DNA from: Euwallacea fornicatus
Taxonomy: Eukaryota > Arthropoda > Insecta > Coleoptera > Curculionidae
Reading direction: 5' to 3'
NCBI RefSeq assembly: GCF_040115645.1
Contig: NC_089546.1
Span: forward strand, 2,143,001-2,207,000
Length of the DNA: 64,000 bases
Shown here: piece by piece, positions 47,838 through 57,800 of the stretch
Position numbering within the stretch: the stretch's first letter is position 1
Layout of the letters: each line of letters starts with the position of its first letter
Program-made: the position numbers and the translations under genes
The notes under the pieces: generated by a model
What the model was told of the DNA's origin: nothing
Databases searched by the model: none
Seen by the model: only the letters and a program-made list of their open reading frames with translations

Positions 47838-50800
47838 TCAGATGTGGATAGCTACAGTTCGGGGGCCTTGTTGGCCGGGAGGGTTCGGGGGTTGGCCCCT
47901 CCCACTGTGCCTGTGCACGTGATGGTGCACATGGGGTGTGCGCACTGAATTATGTCTATGATTGTTCGGAACATCTGGAAGAGCATACCTGAGTTTCTCC
48001 CAGAAGAGTTTATCTCCCCATTGAAGGTAATAGTTGGTTTTTAGGTAGAGTCTTATATCCGGGTCCAGGTCTTTTTGGGGTACTTCACCGAGGAGTATCA
48101 CTATAAGTCTACGTCTTCGATCGCGCAGCACTTGATGATGCGCCGATTTGAACTCGAACCGGCACCACTCCGATTTGATAAAATTGTCCGATAGAACCAT
48201 GATAGTCCTTTTGGAGGACTCCACTGCTTGCACTATACTGTCCGCGAGAAACGCACCCACAGGATAGTCACGGTAGTGTAGGCACAATTTATAGTGCGGT
48301 TCTAGTGCTGGGGCCAGCACTTCGGCCACCCAACCCTCGTCTTTCGAACTGTAACTCACAAAGGCGTCGAACAATTTATCCCGATCGTCCCGATCGACAT
48401 TAGAGGGTCTTTGAAATACCCGAACCCCGAACTTCGAGTGCAGCCATACCCGCACTTCTTGCCTGAACACGAACAGGACTAGCGTCAACATCACTATCAC
48501 CGCGAACACAGCAAGCGTTATCACTAGAAGAGGGAGATAGTCTTGGATAATTGGTTTCTTGATTATGGTTTTGGTTGCTGTCAAGTTTCCGTTAACACTG
48601 TTATCGATACTGGCAGCACCGGTGCACTTAGTAATGTTTTGAGTTATGTAGAAACCTAGCTCTGAACTATCTGAGTAGATTTCATCACTATAATAGTCTA
48701 TTTCTGTGGAGTTAAACAAACACCGCACTTTTGATATATCCTGGACTGCGTCTCCTTTGATCATCCATTCGCGTAACTTTTCCGTGAACTCACAATCACA
48801 GCTCCAAGGGTTGAAGGCTAGGGTTGCTTCAATTAGGGTGTTGGAGAGTGTCCAGATGTCCAATGTCGTGAGTCTATTATGGTCAAGCCGCAACACTTTC
48901 AAGTGTCTCAATCCTTTGAAAGTGTCATTTTCTATGGTAATCAATCGGTTTTTTTGTAAAAACACTTCTCGCAGCTCCTCCAATCCTTCGAACTCATACC
49001 CTTTGAGAGCGCTCAAACGATTCCCATCCAAATGCAACGTCTCTAATTCTTTCAGCCCATGGAAAGTTCTATTTTGTATATCTTCAATGTTTGAGTTATT
49101 GAGGAATAGGATCTTCAATTTTTTTCTTCCGATAAAAGCGTGGCTATTCAATGACCTTAGATCATTCCCATCAATGTACAATTGGGTGGCGTCCATTGGG
49201 ATCAGATCTGGCAGTTTGTTGATGTATCCGCTATTACTGCAATCCACAACATTGGCATTCCAAGACTGGTCATGGTAGCACGTGCAATTTGTGGGACAGG
49301 TCATCTCGCAATCACAAGCATCAAAGTCGCAGCAATGGCACAATGCAAAACAGTGTGATTCATAAGTGCAGAGAAACTGATAAGGGGCAGCTTCAACTAG
49401 GGGAACATAAGTTCTTCCTCGATTGTACAGAAGCTGGCAGTAGATGCTCTCCAAATCCACAAGTTTCGGTTGAGTTCGGGCTTTGTTGACAGAATTGACC
49501 TTTTGCAGCCACTCCATGGTACAATCGCACCTGTAGGGATTGCCCCCTATATAAAACTCTGGCAAGTCTCTTTCAGGGGGCACTGCAGAGATTCTCAAAG
49601 AATTTGGATCGAGACTGGTAATTTTGTTTCCAAACAAATCAACCCTGGTCAAATTAGGCTTCTTGAAGAAGGAGTAGGACTGCACTTTGGAAATCAAATT
49701 GTCATTCAAAAAAAGCACTTCCACACTATTAGGAATGGCACTTCCTGTGATTTCAGTCAGTTTATTGGAACTAGCGTCGAAGGTGCTCAAGGATAAAGTG
49801 GACTCGATTTCAAAGTAATTTCCCAGTTCCTCGATTTGGTTGGAGTGTATGTCCAGCCAATGGAGCCTCGTAGGGATTAAAGCATAATCGAACCACTTCA
49901 GCCGGTTATCGGAGATGTTCAACCACACCAGACTCGGCAATTTCGCGAACAATCCTTCAATGTCAGTTAAATAGTTCCCGTCGAGCCGAATGGCCTGTAA
50001 ATTAAGGTTGTTGTCGAAAGTGCCGGCGGTCACTTTCTGAATCTTGTTGCGTGAAAGGTTTAGGATTTTCAGCGAGGCCATTTTATCGAAGATTCCTTTG
50101 GAGATATTACCGATGTTATTTTCAGTCAATCTCAACCCGTACATGTGCTTCAAATCACTGAAAGTTTCGTTATTTATGGAATCTATGTGATTCTCCCCTA
50201 AATCCAAATTCTTCAACAAGGGAACGCTTTTGATCACCTCGGGCACTTGATGCAGCTTATTTCCATTTAAATGAAAATCTTGAAGTCCTGAGCTATTTTT
50301 CAATGCCTCTTGATGAATCCACGATATTCTGTTGTTATCCAGTGAAAGTAGGGAGAGCACGAACAAACCACTAAAGGTATCAGCCTCGATTCGGGTGAGT
50401 CTATTGTTGGTCATGATGAGCGTATGCAGATTGTACAGCGCACTAAAAATGTTTTCAGGAACACTCTCCAGGAAATTATCATTGAGCCTCAATATTTGCA
50501 AACTATAGAGATCGCGGAATACGCTTTGTTCTAGCCGAGTAATCCTGTTATAACTGACATCGAGCACAACAAGCCGCACTAGTCCTGCAAACGTTGCAGT
50601 ATTGATCCACTCCGATGTTAACTCGTTATGAGATAAATCGAGCACCAACATTTGCGTGAGTTCGCTGAATAAACCAGGCGCCAGCACATTTATCGAGTTA
50701 TTTTGCAGGTACATCTCCCGTAAATCTCGAGTATCTCCGAACAACTCAGGGGGCAAATTTACAAGACGATTATCCGATAACTTCAAGATATGAAGAGCTG

Positions 50801-51569
50801 TTAAGCCTTCCAGAGCTCTATCGGCTACCGTTGATAATCCATTACCCTGCAAATACAGCTTCTCCACTCTGTTGAGACTAGAAAATGCTCCTGATGGAAG
50901 GGAATCAATGTTGTTCCGAGATAAGTCCAGAATCTTCAAATTAGTCCCGCATTTCTCAGAAAAGCTGCTAGAGAAGTGAAAACTGGACACCTCTCTTAGA
51001 CGATTTTTAGTTAAGTTCAACACCTCGAGGGCGTATAAGGGACATAAAGCCCCCTCAGGAATGCTCCACATGTTATTCTCCCCCAAATCTAATCTCTCGA
51101 GCAGGCGTAGCTCTTCAGAAAAAGCATTCGGACTTATATCTAAAGCCATAGCACTCCAGTCAGTGTTATGGGTCTTTAGGGTCAAATTTCTAAGTTCCTT
51201 TAACCCTTTGAACGCTCCATCAGAAAGATTTCCGATTTTGCAGTACTCAATGCTCAGCTCCTTTAATTCGACCAAAGACTTGAAGCTCCCAGCTTTTAAT
51301 GAACTTTGGAAAAATAGTGCATCAGAACACTCAAGGCGGAGCCTCACCGTGTGTTCAGGTTGAATTTCGCTGAAATTGGTGTGCTCGAATTCACTATTGA
51401 TGGTTCTGAGTCTGCACACCAACGCTACGTCATCTTCGTCGGATGATGAGTCTACTACAAGCCATTTGCACTCATCCGGTGCTTGGTAGAGTAAGGTTTT
51501 GCTCAAAGAAGCCGAAAACACCCCGAAGATGACTCCGAATAATAGGAACCACAACGGGGAAGTTGCCAT
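47838..51569 (-). CDS. Tollo: Toll-family receptor, Tollo (Toll-8)-like, single exon
   Basis: Cell-surface receptor of the long Toll class, intact over 1243 codons in one exon. Layout: signal peptide at about 1-23; leucine-rich repeats at about 85-665 with many xxLxLxxN units; a first C-terminal cysteine cap (NPYRCDCTMEWL, 677-688, to about 734); a cysteine-dense linker (740-764, HCFALCHCCDFDACDCEMTC); a second LRR block (796-915) with cap NPWSCDC (920-926); a membrane helix (about 1011-1035); and a TIR domain (1065-1200) with box 1 FDAFVSYSSKD, box 2 RDYPVGAF and box 3 FW (1189-1190). The sequence and domain plan fit Tollo best among Toll-6, Toll-7, 18w and Tollo, notably the N-terminal block around residues 50-140. 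In Drosophila these long Tolls act in epithelial planar cell intercalation and tissue patterning; Tollo also in glycosylation control and airway immunity. The tail after the TIR domain is short (about 43 residues, His/Pro/Gly-rich), without the long glutamine-rich tail of the Drosophila protein. The start ATG has a good CAAAATGG context. No neighbouring gene lies in the window. Confidence 0.9.
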   Translation of the reverse strand: MATSPLWFLLFGVIFGVFSASLSKTLLYQAPDECKWLVVDSSSDEDDVALVCRLRTINSEFEHTNFSEIQPEHTVRLRLECSDALFFQSSLKAGSFKSLVELKELSIEYCKIGNLSDGAFKGLKELRNLTLKTHNTDWSAMALDISPNAFSEELRLLERLDLGENNMWSIPEGALCPLYALEVLNLTKNRLREVSSFHFSSSFSEKCGTNLKILDLSRNNIDSLPSGAFSSLNRVEKLYLQGNGLSTVADRALEGLTALHILKLSDNRLVNLPPELFGDTRDLREMYLQNNSINVLAPGLFSELTQMLVLDLSHNELTSEWINTATFAGLVRLVVLDVSYNRITRLEQSVFRDLYSLQILRLNDNFLESVPENIFSALYNLHTLIMTNNRLTRIEADTFSGLFVLSLLSLDNNRISWIHQEALKNSSGLQDFHLNGNKLHQVPEVIKSVPLLKNLDLGENHIDSINNETFSDLKHMYGLRLTENNIGNISKGIFDKMASLKILNLSRNKIQKVTAGTFDNNLNLQAIRLDGNYLTDIEGLFAKLPSLVWLNISDNRLKWFDYALIPTRLHWLDIHSNQIEELGNYFEIESTLSLSTFDASSNKLTEITGSAIPNSVEVLFLNDNLISKVQSYSFFKKPNLTRVDLFGNKITSLDPNSLRISAVPPERDLPEFYIGGNPYRCDCTMEWLQKVNSVNKARTQPKLVDLESIYCQLLYNRGRTYVPLVEAAPYQFLCTYESHCFALCHCCDFDACDCEMTCPTNCTCYHDQSWNANVVDCSNSGYINKLPDLIPMDATQLYIDGNDLRSLNSHAFIGRKKLKILFLNNSNIEDIQNRTFHGLKELETLHLDGNRLSALKGYEFEGLEELREVFLQKNRLITIENDTFKGLRHLKVLRLDHNRLTTLDIWTLSNTLIEATLAFNPWSCDCEFTEKLREWMIKGDAVQDISKVRCLFNSTEIDYYSDEIYSDSSELGFYITQNITKCTGAASIDNSVNGNLTATKTIIKKPIIQDYLPLLVITLAVFAVIVMLTLVLFVFRQEVRVWLHSKFGVRVFQRPSNVDRDDRDKLFDAFVSYSSKDEGWVAEVLAPALEPHYKLCLHYRDYPVGAFLADSIVQAVESSKRTIMVLSDNFIKSEWCRFEFKSAHHQVLRDRRRRLIVILLGEVPQKDLDPDIRLYLKTNYYLQWGDKLFWEKLRYALPDVPNNHRHNSVRTPHVHHHVHRHSGRGQPPNPPGQQGPRTVAIHI

Positions 51570-51594
51570 TTTGCAGGTTCAAGTCACTGTTCAT
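51472..51594 (-). other. Upstream ORF overlapping the Tollo start
   Basis: An ATG at 51594 opens a 40-codon frame that runs past the Tollo ATG in a different frame and stops at 51472-51474 (TGA). A second, 4-codon uORF (MDEQ) starts at 51598 and stops at 51584. If both lie in the mature 5' UTR they would reduce translation of the main frame. An intron in the 5' UTR could remove them; AG acceptor-like positions exist just upstream. Confidence 0.4.
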
Positions 51595-51599
51595 CCATG

Positions 51600-51850
51600 T
51601 GGAAGCATTCTTGGAATCACTAGCACCGTCTCACTTTGAGTCTTTCGTAGGAACCGATCATGGGTACTACTTCGCGATCTTTTGAGCGCAGAGAGCACGT
51701 GCCCTGCTGTCTCGTAACGCTATTCCTCGGGAACTGACCGGCTGAGTGAAGGCCACGAACTCTTCGGTTCTGTCGGGTACCCCCTTCCCTTTTAACGTTG
51801 TTCTTCGGTTAGTGCCAGTAGAGCCATGGTCGATGGTAAAGGTGGATGGT
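51600..51850 (-). promoter_or_regulatory. GC-richer Tollo 5' flank with possible initiator
   Basis: The 250 bases upstream of the Tollo start are less AT-rich than the rest of the flank. On the minus strand TCAGTT (51737-51732) matches the insect initiator TCAKTY, with the A at 51735 as a possible transcription start about 165 bases before the ATG. An AGACA word lies 24-28 bases downstream, close to but not at the usual position of a downstream promoter element. No TATA box is obvious. Confidence 0.35.
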
Positions 51851-54800
51851 AGGTGTTGCCAAGTTTACGCGGATTTCTTGACAAGTATTTAAATAGAGGT
51901 TTTATATTTGACTAGGTACCAAATTTTGTTACTAAACATTTGCACGCTATACGGATATTCTTACGCCAACCTAAGAGATACGTAGTCATAGTTGGAAGAA
52001 AAGGTGGTACTACCACGAAAAAAGAAGGATCAATCTTCATTGGGGACCGTTGGTGAAACATTTCCGAATGCTTAAACTTTGACTCTCTATTTTCTTACAA
52101 TGGTTTGTGGTGAACAAAGAGTGGATAGTCAAAATTTAAGAATCGGCGCAAAACTTAGTATATCAGAAATCAATTTTCTAGAAATGCTCTAAATTTGTTA
52201 CTGAGCCTCGAATTACGATTACCTAATCTTAGTTTAATGACTAGCCGAAGATCAAAGACATACATATAGTCTTAAATCTGGGATTTATCTACACCTTGTT
52301 CAGTTAAGTTAAAAGAGCAAAATGGATAGTCACATTTCGCAAAAAAATGTATTGAAATGGATTTTCTTATTCTTCCAAGGTTACTAATTTTTCTTCCATT
52401 ACTGTGTATGATCAATAGCGAGTCAAAGGAAAAAAACTGATATTTACAGTGGGAAATTTATTCTAAATAGGTATAGCAGAAATGAAAATTTCAAACCATA
52501 CAGTTTTGTTACTGAAATTTTTATAATCTATTTTCCTACCATGACTACATGAAGAAAGTGGACTAGCTAGTCATAATTAACGGTTCAGTAACGAATCTTG
52601 GTGGCTCGAAATGTGGATTTCTGCTATACAAACTTTCTAACAGATCGCACATTATGATTATCGATTTTGTTACTTCGATTATTTATTGATTGTGAAGTGT
52701 ATTGGAGTTGTGGTGTAATTCATAGATTTACAGAGAACATTGGAAATTTTCGTTTGTAGTTCATTTCTAAAGAGTAAAAAATACATTTCAAATTATTGCT
52801 GTTGGTTACTGGATAGTTATTATATGAGGTTCAGTAATACGCCTTTGGCGGTTTGTTGTTTCCACCTCCAAAATACCAAATTTTTAATAAACCTCAACTA
52901 TGACCACCTAGCTTTCTACTATCACTAATCATCGAATTCACAGCAGGTAGTAATAATTTGAGAATTGCTGACGACACTGAAAGAGCATATTTAAAAATTA
53001 TCATCTCCCGTTTTATTCTTTTTTATATTTAAATGTGAAACTACAACGAACGAATTTGTCTCATGAGTATTTGTTGAAACAGGAGGGGGCGGTCAAACCT
53101 GGAAGTTCAGTTCACAACCTTGCCGGAGCTTAAAATTTCCATTTCTGCTCATAAAAGTTTCGTTTGCGAACCTCAGACCGTGGCTATTTCATGCCTTCAC
53201 TCGTCGTTCCTGCTCTCCCTGAAGTTTTCGTGTTTTAACGCCTTCTCGGAGGTTTCGAAATAGGAAAGCTGCCAGAAACTTGGCAACACTGCCGTTTATT
53301 CAGGCAATTTCGTGGTTACCGCAGAGTCGGTAGCATTCACAAAAAACACCTCGCCAAACACCGACTGCAGGTTCTGTAGTTTTTCAGGCCTTACCTGCAG
53401 GTTTGGGACCTGAGCAGAATATCTGGTCCTCAGCGCAATTTTACTGCTTTAATGTGCCACTAATTTACCCATTTATGAGTGGAGATATAAATAAGTCAGA
53501 AGTGTTGAATGTAGCACCATGTTTTATTCAAAACTAGGCAAGAATTTCAAACTTGTTCTGTGAAGGTAAAACGATACTTTCCGATGCAGGACGCGATAGA
53601 ACCGAAACTAACGGGAACCTATTGGTAATTTATTACTGTCCATCAGGTCATCAGCATTTAGGGTTGACAATTTACCTGCAGATGGTCAATCAGTTCGGAG
53701 AAAAATGGTGTGTTTTTTCAGGCAAAACCCTTCATTTATCTTTCGTATAATGAAGATCAGTTTAAACGGCTTATCATTTAAGAGAAATCTTCTCAATATG
53801 CGGCAGGATTTAAGTCGCGAGGAGAAAAAAATGATTGACAGTGTTTGCTTAAAAATTTACATAAATCCTGCTGCAGCTTTAATGATTAAAACGATGCAAA
53901 AAGTGGTGCGACTAACGAAACGAGCTCCATATTCTACACAAACCGCGCATGTATTCTATCAAAGAGAAAGCCCTATCGCAGTAGAAATTGTTATTCCTAA
54001 TAAGGTATTTTTTTTTCTTTTTTAAACGATCTTATTCCAACCGAATGCGTTTCGGTAGGAAATGGGATTATTTAGTGGCCCGGTGTGTGCCCAAATTAAT
54101 TTGCCACCTTTTTAGAATTGTATCGATACAATTTGTTGGTATTGGGTGAGACAGCTGCTGACTTTCTAATTTCGGGGGTCAAAAGCGGCAAATCAAACTG
54201 TCACTTAGGTGTCTTTTGAGACCTTCCAAGGTGGGTGAATGTCCTCGAAACCCCTGTTGCGAATAAGGGAAAACAGCTGAAAACGTGTAGCAATGAGTTT
54301 GAGGTCTACATAGAAAGTCGGTGTTGTCTTGATCAAATGGTACTATGCACCCGATTTTTAAAGGAAAATCAGTGGGTAAAACTGAAAAATTGGTTCGAAG
54401 AATATAAATCTTAATACCACCTTCGACCAGTACCCCTCAAAAGTTTGAACATTTTTTCTTCTAAGCAATTTTTGCTCACACTTCGCTCTTGAACTGGTTT
54501 TCAGAGTGATGAAGTTTTAAGCTTTTTTCAAGTTAAGTTTTTATTATTGTTCCATGTGATGATTACCAGTCCGGATAACACGTTGAAACTTTTGCCATCT
54601 CGACAACACGCAGTATACCCCAAATCAGAAGACTTTTCGCATCGCTATTTATTCATTATTTTGTCGTTCCTGACTCTCACCTAAAATTATGTATTCTATC
54701 CGCCTCTGTTGTTACTAGCTCGAAATCCATGTTTTTCAAATTGCAGAGAATCCTTACGACGCTCAATGTACCATATGTCATTATCCTGCTGCTACTTATG

Positions 54801-57800
54801 ATGTGCTCAATATACAGTAAGTCATTAGCGCATCATAATGTTTTTAGATCAAGCAATTCTCAGAAATTATATACGATTTTTTGCTCTCGTTCTCCATTTG
54901 AAATTATATCCAGTACTTAAGTTTCTGCTTTACTATATCTACAGAATAATTTTTTAAATTATAGCGAATGTTTGCATCGTTCAATATACGTTAAGATATT
55001 AACTAAGGCATTGGCGTATCACGGCCTTTTAAGATCCGTCTATATTTTTTGAAGCCGTGTTATCACTTTGAAATTGTGTTCTGTAAATCTCTGCTTTCAC
55101 TAGATTGAAATGCTTTTTTTGATTACAGGTATCGATGACTCTTGATATGTAACGAGCCGTGAGCGAATTATATTATTTTTAACCAGAGAACTTTTCCAAA
55201 TTTCTTGCTTTTATTTTTACTTTTTTAATTTTTGTTATTACCTGCTTGCCTCCAAACGCCCTTTCTTCTACCGCACTCACTGCACGATTTTTACTCTATC
55301 CAGCAAATTCCTAGCAATCGTCAAACGTGCTATACAACTCATTGGCGTATCAACAATTAATTGTTATCTTCTTGCTACTTCATATGTTAAATAACGAAAC
55401 GCATAGATATCTACTATGCTTGGATCATCCGGTGGAATGAAGAAAGCTAGACAGAAAAGAGAGAATACTCGTTTTGGATATCTACATATGTCCACAAGTA
55501 TTTTTTTGTAGTTAACAAGCAAACGCATTTAAATTGAAATATAGAACGTATTGAAAGCAATAGATCATCTAGTGGAAATAAAAATTCTTACCCTAAATGT
55601 ACTATATGAATATTTACTCAATATGAAAGTTGGCATTCTCAAGTCAGTAAGACAATTGCTTGATGCAAGTAGAAGTTTTAATTCAATACCAAATTTACTT
55701 AATAGAAAAGCAGTCGACACTATAACGAAGAAGTTGATTTTCCTAATTGAGGAAAATACATCATCTTACGGATATATAAATCTAACAATGCTCAATATTT
55801 TATATTTATATTTAGTTCAAGCCTTTTTCGTTTACTGCGTAAAATCAATGAAAAAAACATTAGCATGGAGACTTGGAAAGCGGTGTGACAGATGTATGCA
55901 TAAAGATTCAAATGATATTCTATATCATACCGATATTTGTTTATCTACTTACGGTAATAGGTGACCAATGAATGAAATATCAAGCAGCTGTAAACTAAGC
56001 ATGGAAACACCGCGATGAACGTGTCTCCTGCAATCAACGACGACTTTGGCCAGGATGGTTCTCAGCATGTCCTAAATAACCGAGCCCAAGAAAATGTCTT
56101 TTGTCTTTTGCTTGATATATGGCCGAATAAATTTTTGTGTTCAATAGCTCCCGGGTTTAAAGACATCCCATTAATGGTTATTTAGCTTTTGTCCGGACTG
56201 GACTTTTTCTGTTTGGGCCGCACGGTTACATGACAGTAAATTTTTGGCTACTTAGCGGAATTTTTTCGCTCACTCGCTTTATATGGCCGCATTTTAAACC
56301 TGCCTCCATATTTTAATCGTGCCGTTACGTTAATGCTTATTCAAAATAAGAATTTATAGGGCAGTATATTAAAGTTTACGGGACGAATAAATCGTTGATT
56401 GTTTCCAGGCGATTTGTCCCCCCGCTCAAAATTCAAATGAATACTCAACAAGGACGATGGTCAATGTATTATTCACACCTAATTTATAAACAGTTGTTTT
56501 GACTCGATCAGAGCGTCATTAATAATTATTATTGATGAACTGCATTTTTGATGTCCCCACTCGATACCGCACTCCCACACCATCTTCGTTTGAATTAATT
56601 GGCCATTTATTTTTCTCTCCTCTCTATGTATTGCCGTATTTGGTCATCTAATCAACGTACGCTGTAACGATAATCACTTCCAAGAAAAACCACAACGTTT
56701 TTCCCAAAATCATGTTTTACAATTTAATAAACCCCGGCATTATTCACATTTTGACACGGGACAAACGTTGAAAAATCACCCTTGAACAGTAAATCACGAA
56801 TTGACCACTGGGCGTACCTGACTTCCCATATTGCCTTTGATGTGGCAGAACCCAAGGGTTTACCTGTCTTTGAACAATGTTCGAAAAGCAATCAGTGTCT
56901 TTTAAGAAAGTCATTTGTGATCCGATGGGTTGTAAATCTATTCGAATGAAAGGCGGCGTTTGTCTGAAACATCAAAGTTTTTAGTGAAGATCGTCGGTTC
57001 CACTGTTAAGTGAAATTTGTAATAAATAAACAATTAGCAAAGGGGTGTAAAATAATTGAAAAATTGCTGCATCTAAGAATCTTCGTTACAATTGCAGAAG
57101 TTTTCCGTAACATGAAAATTTTGAAGCAAATAATGGTTAGAACCGAAAAAAGCAGATATTAAAAAAATAATTTTTAAAAAATTCCGCGGTCTAAAAGCAT
57201 TGTTATAGCTAAAATGACACGTTGCACAATGACTTTTGTAAGGGCTCTGTGATGTAATTTGAAAATCATGCAATTGAAGCCACTAAGAATTGGGGTATAC
57301 ATGTTACAATTTTCTGTGTGTAAGAACCTGCCAATCAACTAAAAAATGAAAGAAAGAAACTGGAAACTTCCTGGATCTTCGCTGGTGATGATATGGACGG
57401 ATCCCGTAGATACACTAAAAACAGAGGCATATTGGTGGCAAGTTGGAATTCAGATTCAGTGGAAAGTTAGTAATATTTGAGTAAATTTTTGTTTGGTTTG
57501 ATTAGCAAATTGAAAAATTTTCAGAAATTTTCGACGTTTGAGTAAAATAATTAATAAATTAACATTTTGCGCAAAGTAGTCTTGATCAAGAACTAAACTT
57601 GACTCATTTCACACTCATAAAAATTTCACTTCCTGTAAAAGAGTCGTTCGATTTCATTCATATTCCTTCACCTTTTGTTCAAAAGCTGTAACAAAATAAA
57701 AATATAAGATACCTTTAAATGTATTTTGTTGGGTTTGTATAACTAAATCAGCAAAATGTAATTTTATTTCATTAAAAAAAAAATGCTTAAAAATATATGA

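Noticed and set aside
48706..49278. 190-codon plus-strand frame
   Set aside because: It lies wholly antisense to the Tollo coding sequence and is explained by its codon structure; the same applies to frames at 49289-49489, 49470-49796 and 51061-51363.
53705..54025. 106-codon frame ending beside a GGTATTT donor-like site
   Set aside because: No recognisable domain and no partner exon could be found; a lone donor-like word is common by chance.
55551..55964. 137-codon plus-strand frame
   Set aside because: It begins with TTG rather than ATG, shows no family motif and no splice context; it was left as unsupported rather than called a gene.
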